From assembly GCA_024277955.1 (NCBI GenBank), contig JAJRUE010000303.1:1-20381 (forward strand): a stretch of DNA of 20,381 bases, written 5' to 3'. Shown here piece by piece: positions 13,951 through 20,381 of the stretch. The position numbers and the translations under genes were made by a program. This DNA is from Alphaproteobacteria bacterium. Its GTDB lineage: Bacteria > Pseudomonadota > Alphaproteobacteria > Rhodobacterales > Rhodobacteraceae. Positions within the stretch are counted from its first letter, which is position 1. Each line of letters starts with the position of its first letter. Below the pieces are notes generated by a model. It did no database searches and was not told where the DNA came from. It saw nothing but the letters and a program-made list of their open reading frames with translations.

Positions 13951-14852
13951 CTAACGCCGCCCTTCTGCGCAGCCGGGCCGAAAGCGAAGCCGATGCCTTT
14001 CCCGGGCTGATGGCCAGCGCCGATCACCTGGCTTCGGCGGTGCTGTTGGGGATGCACGGGCGCCGGCGCGCGGGCATGGGCGACGAATTCTGGCAGCACC
14101 GCCCGGCGATGCCCGGCGACACTGCGCGCCAGATCGACTGGCGGCGCTCGGCGCGTTCGGATGCGCAATTCGTCCAGGAAAAGGAATGGCAGGCGGCGCA
14201 ATCGGTGCTGATCTGGGTGGACCGGGCGCGCTCGATGGGCTTTGCCTCGGACGGCGGGTTGCCGACCAAGGGCGGCCGGGCGCGGCTGCTCGGGCTGGCG
14301 ACGGCGATCTTGCTGAACCGTGGCGGCGAACGGGTGGCGCTGGCCGAACCGGGGGCCCATCCGCGCCACGGCGAGGCCCAGCTGCACCGCATCGCCCGGG
14401 CGCTGGCCGCCCCGCAAGACGCGACCGGGGCGACGCAGGATGACGCCCCGGAATACGGCCTGCCCGACACCACCAACCTGCCCAGCCATGCGCGCGGGCT
14501 GTTCCTGTCGGATTTCCTTGGCGATCTGGCGGCGCTGGAAGCCGCCCTTGGCGCGGCGGCCGATCGGGGTATCCGCGGCGCCCTGGTCCAGGTCCTTGAT
14601 CCCCAGGAAGAGGCCTTTCCGTTCCAGGGGCGCACGGTATTCGAAAGCATGGGCCGCGGGCTGCGGCACGAAACGCTCAAGGCGGGGGATCTGCGCGACC
14701 GCTACCTGGACCGGCTGGCGGCGCGCAAGGCGGCGCTGCAGGCGCTGGCGCTCGACACCGGCTGGCAGTTCCATTGCCATCACACGGACCAGCCGGCCAG
14801 CGCCGCGCTGCTGTGGATCTTTGGCGCGCTGGAGCACCGTCACGGATGCTGA
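13947..14852 (+). CDS. DUF58 domain-containing protein
   Basis: A 301-residue protein translationally coupled to moxR. The DUF58 signature is present: P56-GD-x-x-x-x-IDWR-x-SAR (to residue 70), followed by a conserved acidic strand (VQEKEWQAAQSVLIWVDRARSM). The DUF58 fold resembles a VWA domain, and here the would-be MIDAS strand reads WVDRARS, with only the first Asp kept. No membrane helix is evident, unlike some family members. The start is GTG 13947, with GGAGG nine bases upstream, overlapping the moxR stop as GTGA. It is presumed to be the client or adaptor of the MoxR ATPase. Confidence 0.92.
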   Translation: MTNAALLRSRAESEADAFPGLMASADHLASAVLLGMHGRRRAGMGDEFWQHRPAMPGDTARQIDWRRSARSDAQFVQEKEWQAAQSVLIWVDRARSMGFASDGGLPTKGGRARLLGLATAILLNRGGERVALAEPGAHPRHGEAQLHRIARALAAPQDATGATQDDAPEYGLPDTTNLPSHARGLFLSDFLGDLAALEAALGAAADRGIRGALVQVLDPQEEAFPFQGRTVFESMGRGLRHETLKAGDLRDRYLDRLAARKAALQALALDTGWQFHCHHTDQPASAALLWIFGALEHRHGC

Positions 14853-17737
14853 CACTCGCCGGCCAGACGCTCGCATTTGCCACGCCCTGGTTGCTGTTGG
14901 GGCTGTTGGCGCTGCCGATCCTGTGGCTGCTGCTGCGCGCGGTGCCGCCGGCGCCGGTGCGCCGGCTGTTCCCGGGGGTGGTGCTGCTGCTGGGGCTTGC
15001 GGATGACGACAACCAGACCGACCGCACGCCGTGGTGGCTGTTGCTGCTGCGCATGCTGGCGCTGGCGGCGCTGATCGTCGGCTTTGCCGGGCCGGTTCTC
15101 AACCCGCGCGCCGAACGGCCCGTGGGGTCGGGGCCGCTGCTGGTGCTGCTGGATGGCAGCTGGGCCGATGCGCGCGACTGGCCGCGTCGGCTGGAACGCG
15201 TCGGCGCGGCGCTGGACCAGGCCGCGGCGGCTGGCCGGACGGTGGCGGTGGCGGCGCTGACCGACCTGCCCGCCGGCGACCTGCCGCTGCAAAGCGCGGA
15301 AAGCTGGCGGTCGCGGCTGGCCGGGCTGACGCCGCGCCCGTGGCAGGCCGACCCGGAAACCGTGCTGGCCTGGGCGGCGGCGCTGCCGGCGGGTCTGGAC
15401 ACGCTTTGGCTTTCGGACGGGGTTGCCTGGGCGGGGCGCGCCAGGCTGCTGGACCGGCTGGCGTCGCTTGGGCAGGTGCGGGTGTTCGAAAGCCCGCGCC
15501 CGGTGTTCGGTTTGCGCCCCGGCGTTTTGCGCGACGGCAAGCTGGTGCTCGAAGCCCTGCGCGTGCGCCCCGGCCCGGCGGTATCGCTTTCGCTGGTGGC
15601 GCGCGGTCCCGACCCCGGCGGCACCGACCGGGTGCTGCTGCGCGCCCCGGTGGACTTCGCGGCCGGCGACACCCGGGCGGAACTGGCGTTGAACCTGCCC
15701 GCCGAACTGCGCAACCGGGTCACGCGTTTTGCACTCGAGGGCCAGCGGTCGGCGGGCGCGGTCAGTCTTGCCGATGACGGTCTGCGGCGGCGCGAAGTGG
15801 CGCTGGTCGAACCGCAGGCCGGGCGCGAAGGGCTGCGCCTGCTGGACCAGACCCACTATCTGCGTCAGGCGCTTTTGCCGAGCGCCGACCTGATCGAGGG
15901 CACGCTGGGCGATATCGTGCTGGCCAACCCGGACGTGATCGTGCTGGCCGACGTGGCGCGTCTGTCGCCGGCGGAAACCGACAGCGTTCTGGCCTGGGTG
16001 CGCGATGGCGGGCTGCTGCTGCGCTTTGCCGGGCCGCGCCTGGCCGCCAGCGATGTCAGCCGCGGCCGCGAGGATGCGCTGATGCCGGTGCGCCTGCGCG
16101 CCGGCGGTCGCACGATCGGCGGCGCGATGAGCTGGGGCGAGCCGAAAAAGCTGCGCCCGTTCGGGCCGGGGTCGCCGTTCGCCGGGCTGACGATCCCCGA
16201 TGACGTGTCGGTCAGTGCACAGGTTCTGGCCGAACCCGATCCGGCGCTTTCGGCGCGGGTGATCGCGTCGCTTGCCGACGGAACCCCGCTGGTGACGCGC
16301 AAGCGGCTGGGCGCGGGGCAGGTGGTGCTGTTCCACGTGACCGCCAATGCCGAATGGTCGACCCTGCCGCTGTCGGGGCTGTTCGTGCGCATGCTGGAAC
16401 GGCTGGCGGTGTCCAGCGCCGTCGGGGCGCCTTCGGCCGAAGACCTGGCCGGCACCACCTGGGTGCCTGAACGCGAACTGGATGCGTTTGGCGTGTTGCG
16501 CGACGCCGGCGCGCGGGCCGGGGTCAAGGGCGAAACCCTTGCCGAGGCGCCGGTGGGGCCGGGGCTGGTACCGGGGCTTTACCGGGGCAATGACCGGCTG
16601 ATCGCCCGCAATGTCATCACCGCCGAGACCGACCTGGCGGCTTCGCGCTGGCCGGCCTCGGTCCGGGTCGAGGGCCTGTCCACCGCGCGCGAGACCCCGC
16701 TGATGGCGGCCTTTCTGACGCTGGCGCTGGCGCTGCTGGCGGTGGATATGCTGGCGTCGCTCTGGCTGTCGGGGCGGCTGCGGGGCGCGCGGGCCGGGCG
16801 AACCGCCGCCTTGCTGGGCGCGGCGCTGCTGGCGGGGGCGCTGGTCGCGATCGCCCCGGTGCCGTTGCGCGCCCAGCAGGGCGGGACCGGCGCGGATGGG
16901 GCGACAACACCGGGTGCGCGCGCCATTACCGACGCGGTGACCGGCGCCGCCCGGGCCGCAACCAACCGCGATCCCGGCGCCGAGGCGCTGGCGCTCGAAG
17001 CGACGAGCCAGCTGGTGCTGGCCCATGTGCTGACCGGCAACGCCCGTGTCGACCAGGTGGCCGAAGCCGGGCTGCGCGGGTTGTCGGATACGCTTTATGC
17101 CCGCACCTCGGTCGAGCCGGCCAATCCGATCGGGGTGGATCTCGAACGCGATGAACTGGCGTTTTTCCCCTTTCTCTACTGGCCGGTGACCCCGGATCAG
17201 CCGTTGCCTTCGGCGGCGGCCTATGCGCGGCTGAACCGTTTTCTGCGCGGTGGCGGGATGATCCTGTTCGACACCCGGGATGCCGACGTGGCCGGGTTCG
17301 GCGTCGCCTCGCCCAATGGGCGCAAGCTGCAGCAACTGGCCCTGCCGCTGGATATTCCGCCGCTCGAGCCGGTGCCCTCGGACCATGTGCTGACCCGCAC
17401 CTTTTATTTGCTGCAGGACTTCCCCGGCCGCTTCAAGGGCCGCGATGTCTGGGTCGAGGCCGCCCCCCCCGACGCCGAGCGCGTCGATGGCATGCCGTTT
17501 CGCAACCTGAACGACAATGTCAGCCCGGTGGTGATCGGCGGCAACGACTGGGCCGCCGCCTGGGCGGTGGATGAGCTGGGCAACTACCTGTTCCCGGTCG
17601 GGCGCGGGCGCGCCGGCGAGAAACAGCGCGAAATCGCCTATCGGTTCGGGGTCAACCTGATCATGTATGTGCTGACCGGCAACTACAAATCCGACCAGGT
17701 GCATGTGCCGGCGCTGCTGGAAAGGCTGGGCCAATGA
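14846..17737 (+). CDS. BatA-N/DUF4159 membrane protein
   Basis: A 963-residue membrane protein, start overlapping the DUF58 stop by 7 nt. Residues about 8-30 and 62-82 are two membrane helices of the aerotolerance (BatA) N-terminal type. Next comes a degenerate VWA-like region with LLVLLDGSWA (D103) and LWLSDG (D191), then a Rossmann/glutaminase-like segment (about 330-400, VIVLADVARLS ... VRDGGLLLRFAGPRL). Two more membrane helices lie near 616-640 and 650-673. The C-terminal DUF4159 domain (about 715-960: RGGGMILFDTRD, the FYLLQDFPGRFKGR region, GVNLIMYVLTGNYKSDQVH) follows. The protein should place soluble domains on the periplasmic or cytoplasmic face of the inner membrane. The function is unknown, and the partner set implies a MoxR-assisted complex. 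Confidence 0.9.
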   Translation: MLTLAGQTLAFATPWLLLGLLALPILWLLLRAVPPAPVRRLFPGVVLLLGLADDDNQTDRTPWWLLLLRMLALAALIVGFAGPVLNPRAERPVGSGPLLVLLDGSWADARDWPRRLERVGAALDQAAAAGRTVAVAALTDLPAGDLPLQSAESWRSRLAGLTPRPWQADPETVLAWAAALPAGLDTLWLSDGVAWAGRARLLDRLASLGQVRVFESPRPVFGLRPGVLRDGKLVLEALRVRPGPAVSLSLVARGPDPGGTDRVLLRAPVDFAAGDTRAELALNLPAELRNRVTRFALEGQRSAGAVSLADDGLRRREVALVEPQAGREGLRLLDQTHYLRQALLPSADLIEGTLGDIVLANPDVIVLADVARLSPAETDSVLAWVRDGGLLLRFAGPRLAASDVSRGREDALMPVRLRAGGRTIGGAMSWGEPKKLRPFGPGSPFAGLTIPDDVSVSAQVLAEPDPALSARVIASLADGTPLVTRKRLGAGQVVLFHVTANAEWSTLPLSGLFVRMLERLAVSSAVGAPSAEDLAGTTWVPERELDAFGVLRDAGARAGVKGETLAEAPVGPGLVPGLYRGNDRLIARNVITAETDLAASRWPASVRVEGLSTARETPLMAAFLTLALALLAVDMLASLWLSGRLRGARAGRTAALLGAALLAGALVAIAPVPLRAQQGGTGADGATTPGARAITDAVTGAARAATNRDPGAEALALEATSQLVLAHVLTGNARVDQVAEAGLRGLSDTLYARTSVEPANPIGVDLERDELAFFPFLYWPVTPDQPLPSAAAYARLNRFLRGGGMILFDTRDADVAGFGVASPNGRKLQQLALPLDIPPLEPVPSDHVLTRTFYLLQDFPGRFKGRDVWVEAAPPDAERVDGMPFRNLNDNVSPVVIGGNDWAAAWAVDELGNYLFPVGRGRAGEKQREIAYRFGVNLIMYVLTGNYKSDQVHVPALLERLGQ

Positions 17738-19812
17738 ACGCGGGCGAGGTGATCTTTGCGCCGCTGCTGCCCTGGCCGGTCCTGGGGGGGGCTGCGACGT
17801 TCCTGGCGGTTCTGCTGGGCTATGCGCTGTGGCGCGGGCAGGCGGGCTGGTGGCTGCGCGCGCTGGCGGCGGCGGTGGTGTTCGTCGCCCTGGCCAACCC
17901 GTCGCTGCAGCGCGAAAGCCGGGATGCGTTGAACGATGTGGTGCTGCTGCTGGTCGACCGGACCTCCAGCCAGGGCCTTTCCGACCGCACCGACCAGACC
18001 GAGGCGGCGATCGCCACCGCGCGCGCCCGTATCGCGGCGCGGCCGGGGCTCGAACTCAAGGTGATCGAGCTGCAGGACGATCCCGAGGATGGCGGGACGC
18101 TGTTGATGGGCCGGCTGGCGCAGGCGCTGTCCGAGGTGCCGCGCGACCGGGTGGCCGGGGCGATCCTGCTGTCGGACGGGCAGGTGCATGACGCCGCCCG
18201 CGCCCCCGACCTGCCGGCGCCGATGCAGCTGCTGCTGACCGGGCGTCGCGGCGACTGGGACCGCCGGCTGGTGGTCAAGAGCGCCCCGGCCTTTGCCATT
18301 CTGGGCGAACCGGTGCGCCTGGTCCTGCGGATCGAGGATCAGGGCGCGGTGCCGCCGGATGCCGGCGACACGGCGACGCTGAACATCGCGCTGGACGGGG
18401 GCGAAGCCCAGGCCTACCGGGTGCCGGTGGGCCAGGACGTGGAGTTTCCGCTGACCCTGGATCACGGCGGCATGAACGTGGTGCAGTTCCAGCTGCCCGC
18501 GGCGCCGGGCGAGCTGACCGACAGCAACAATTCGGCGGTGGTGCAGATCAACGGCGTGCGCGACCGGCTGCGGGTGCTGCTGGTCAGCGGCAAGCCGCAT
18601 GCGGGGGGGCGCACCTGGCGCAACCTGCTGAAATCCGACAGCGCCGTGGATCTGGTGCATTTCACGATTTTGCGCCCGCCGGACAAGCAGGACAACGTGC
18701 CGGTGTCGGAACTGTCGCTGATCGCCTTTCCGACGCGCGAACTGTTCCTCGACAAGATCGACCAGTTCGACCTGATCATTTTCGACCGCTACGAACGGCG
18801 CGGCATCCTGCCGTCGCTCTACCTTGAAAACGTGGTGCGCTATGTGCGCGACGGCGGTGCGGTTCTGGTGGCCGCGGGGCCGGCGTTTGCCAGCGCCGAC
18901 AGCCTGTATCGGTCGCCGCTGGGGGCCATTCTGCCGGCGGCCCCGACCTCGCGGGTGATTGAAGGCGGCTACAAGCCGCGGGTCACCGACCTTGGCGACC
19001 GGCACCCGGTGACCGAGGGGTTGGAAGCGCTGTCCGAGGCCGGCGCAACGCCCGATGGCAACCCCGGCTGGGGCCGCTGGTTCCGCCTGATCGAGCTGGA
19101 CGCGCGGTCGGGCGAAACCGTGATGTCGGGGCAGGACGACAAGCCGTTGCTGGTGCTCGACCGGGTGGGCGAGGGGCGGGTGGCGCTGCTAGGGTCGGAT
19201 CACGCCTGGCTCTGGTCGCGGGGCTTCGAGGGCGGCGGTCCGCAGGCCGAATTGCTGCGCCGTCTGGCCCACTGGATGATGAAGGAACCCGAACTGGAAG
19301 AAGAAGCCCTGCTGGCGACGGCCGAGGGGCAGACCATGACCGTCACCCGGCGCACCCTGGGCGAGGGGCCGCGCGAGTTGCAGATCACCGGCCCCGACGG
19401 CGCCCGCACGGTTCTGCCGATGGAGGAAGTTTCGCCGGGCCGTTTCCGCGTGGTCTGGGATGCGCCGGAAATCGGGCTCTATCGGCTCAGCCAGGGCGAT
19501 CAGGAGGCGGTCGTCGCGCTCGGGCCCTCGGCGCCGCGCGAATTCGAGGAAACCATCGCCACCGGCGACAAGCTGGCGGCGGCGGTCAAGGCGACACGCG
19601 GCGGGGTGATGCGTCTCGAGGACGGTTTTCCGGACATCCGCCTGGTGCGCCAGGGCCGCGTGGCGGCGGGGCGCGGCTGGATCGGCCTGACCCCGCGCGG
19701 GGCCTATGTGACGCGCGATGTGACGGTGGTGTCGCTGGTGCCGGCCTGGCTGTTCCTGCTGCTGGCCGGGCTCTTGTCGCTGGCGGCCTGGCTGCGCGAG
19801 GGCCGGCGCTGA
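17734..19812 (+). CDS. Membrane protein with VWA-like and class I glutamine amidotransferase-like domains
   Basis: A 692-residue protein, the last gene of the moxR operon, whose ATG overlaps the previous TGA by 4 nt. Helices lie near 13-31, 38-56 and 669-687. Between them is a VWA-like region with a MIDAS-like D75-RTSS (DxTxS) and the partner loop ILLSDG (D148). A GATase1-like Rossmann segment follows (about 277-410: RVLLVSGKPHAGGRTW, FDLIIFDRYERRG, VVRYVRDGGAVLVAAGP). No catalytic Cys-His-Glu triad is apparent, so amidotransferase activity is unlikely. The layout repeats that of its upstream neighbour, suggesting that they are distant paralogues that pair in one membrane complex. Confidence 0.85.
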   Translation: MNAGEVIFAPLLPWPVLGGAATFLAVLLGYALWRGQAGWWLRALAAAVVFVALANPSLQRESRDALNDVVLLLVDRTSSQGLSDRTDQTEAAIATARARIAARPGLELKVIELQDDPEDGGTLLMGRLAQALSEVPRDRVAGAILLSDGQVHDAARAPDLPAPMQLLLTGRRGDWDRRLVVKSAPAFAILGEPVRLVLRIEDQGAVPPDAGDTATLNIALDGGEAQAYRVPVGQDVEFPLTLDHGGMNVVQFQLPAAPGELTDSNNSAVVQINGVRDRLRVLLVSGKPHAGGRTWRNLLKSDSAVDLVHFTILRPPDKQDNVPVSELSLIAFPTRELFLDKIDQFDLIIFDRYERRGILPSLYLENVVRYVRDGGAVLVAAGPAFASADSLYRSPLGAILPAAPTSRVIEGGYKPRVTDLGDRHPVTEGLEALSEAGATPDGNPGWGRWFRLIELDARSGETVMSGQDDKPLLVLDRVGEGRVALLGSDHAWLWSRGFEGGGPQAELLRRLAHWMMKEPELEEEALLATAEGQTMTVTRRTLGEGPRELQITGPDGARTVLPMEEVSPGRFRVVWDAPEIGLYRLSQGDQEAVVALGPSAPREFEETIATGDKLAAAVKATRGGVMRLEDGFPDIRLVRQGRVAAGRGWIGLTPRGAYVTRDVTVVSLVPAWLFLLLAGLLSLAAWLREGRR

Positions 19813-19836
19813 AGGGTCCGGGCGCGCGGGCAGGGG

Positions 19837-19873
19837 CAGGCGGCAGGGGCAGGGGAGCTGGCCATGCCGCCTG
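19837..19873 (+). terminator. Possible terminator of the moxR operon
   Basis: CAGGCGGCA (19837-19845) and TGCCGCCTG (19865-19873) form a perfect 9-bp stem with a 19-nt loop, 24 bases after the last operon stop. Only a short T-run (CTGTTTC) follows. A second small stem, GGCGC/GCGCC at 19897-19910, faces the convergent small gene. Confidence 0.45.
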
Positions 19874-19920
19874 AACGTCTGTTTCAGCAGAATCCGGGCG
19901 CGGTAGCGCCGCCGCCGGCT

Positions 19921-20298
19921 TCAGTTCGTGAGGTTGACGCGGGTGGTGGAGCGGTTCCAGCCGTCAACCTTGCAATGCGCGCGCACCAGCACGAAAGCGG
20001 TCCCGGCGGGAATGGCCACGCCCGACAGCGAACGGGTAAACGGCTGTTCGCTGACATGCGGATGCACGAGTTCGCGATAGCCCAGCCGGCTGCCGTCGGG
20101 GGCAAGGACTTCCCAGCCGTCGGCGTAGTGATCCCAGCCGGTGTCGGGGTGGCGGATGGTGACCGAAAAGGTCCAGGCGCCGCCCAGGGAATCGCTGCGC
20201 ACCGCCTCGATCACGGGGGGATCGGCGCGCAACGGAGCGGCGGCGAACTGGACAGCGGCAAACAGGGCGGCGATCGTTACGGACGTAGTTTTCTTCAT
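19921..20298 (-). CDS. Small secreted protein of unknown function
   Basis: A 125-residue protein with a signal peptide: MKKT start, hydrophobic core to about residue 21, and cleavage likely after A21 (AAA) or A25 (LRA). The mature part is about 100 residues with pairs of aromatic and acidic residues (WTFSVTIRHPDTGWDHYADG, then WEVLAPDGSRLGYREL and HVSEQPF) that look like a small beta-sandwich. It has a single cysteine (RAHCKVDGW). I recognise no enzyme motif. Similar periplasmic proteins are, to my recollection, common in Rhodobacteraceae. The start at ATG 20298 has only a weak ribosome-binding site. It is convergent with the moxR operon, with no sign of a functional link. Confidence 0.8.
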   Translation of the reverse strand: MKKTTSVTIAALFAAVQFAAAPLRADPPVIEAVRSDSLGGAWTFSVTIRHPDTGWDHYADGWEVLAPDGSRLGYRELVHPHVSEQPFTRSLSGVAIPAGTAFVLVRAHCKVDGWNRSTTRVNLTN

Positions 20299-20381
20299 GG
20301 GCCGGATGGTGGCACAAGCGGGAAGGTTTGTCGCGCCTCGAATCCGGTATTGTTGCTTGCCTTTTCGCGAAATTGGTTATA

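Noticed and set aside
14840..17734. A 964-codon open frame on the minus strand opposite the DUF4159 gene
   Set aside because: It is low-complexity Gln/Arg/His-rich translation with no family resemblance. Long antisense frames arise from the GC-rich third positions. The plus-strand gene has domains, membrane helices and coupled overlaps.
19829..19856. Repeated GGCAGGGGCAG units after the moxR operon
   Set aside because: Two or three short, imperfect G-rich units only. They are part of the loop and arm of the possible terminator and not a repeat array.

Overview
The window reads as chromosomal DNA of a GC-rich alphaproteobacterium, most likely Rhodobacteraceae (Roseobacter/Rhodobacter relatives). 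The evidence is the protein families and their close relatives as I recall them, dense codon-to-codon gene packing with ATGA/GTGA overlaps, and intergenic hairpins with a GATATTT...AGAAGAA core that I associate with this family. No tRNA, rRNA, CRISPR array, integrase or phage gene was seen. The only mobile trace is the 3' end of an IS630-type transposase at the left edge.

Layout, left to right. (1) 1-117: transposase tail, then a GntR/FCD regulator (minus), an OmpA-domain lipoprotein (minus) and an AraC-HTH/O6-methylguanine methyltransferase (minus). (2) 2884-4520: endonuclease III (nth), divergent from the methyltransferase so that two DNA-repair genes sit back to back; nth overlaps by 4 nt a PfkB-type nucleoside/sugar kinase that carries an in-frame TAG at codon 65. 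A tandem hairpin separates this gene from the convergent OsmC-like gene. (3) 5091-8027: a carbohydrate-type sulfotransferase (minus) divergent from a GT14/core-2-like glycosyltransferase with an extra C-terminal domain, followed 10 nt later by a HIT protein. (4) 8267-12106: a 60-residue zinc-finger protein of the complex I NDUFS6 type, full three-domain DNA polymerase I (polA), and a crotonase-fold enzyme overlapping polA by one base, closed by a clear intrinsic terminator. (5) 12270-12857 (minus): a DUF1285 protein, divergent from (6) 12931-19812, a tightly overlapped four-gene operon of MoxR AAA+ ATPase, DUF58 protein, a 963-residue BatA-N/DUF4159 membrane protein and a 692-residue membrane protein. 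(7) 19921-20298 (minus): a small secreted protein of unknown function.

How they work together: most of the window is housekeeping (DNA repair and replication, fatty acid or acyl-CoA metabolism, stress). Two parts look like dedicated systems. The MoxR operon is a chaperone-like ATPase with membrane partners, and its two membrane proteins each seem to contain a degenerate VWA-like domain. The sulfotransferase/glycosyltransferase pair looks like a two-gene glycan-decorating unit. I did not find a clearly new defence or mobile system. The most unusual single observation is the amber codon inside the PfkB signature of an otherwise intact kinase gene.
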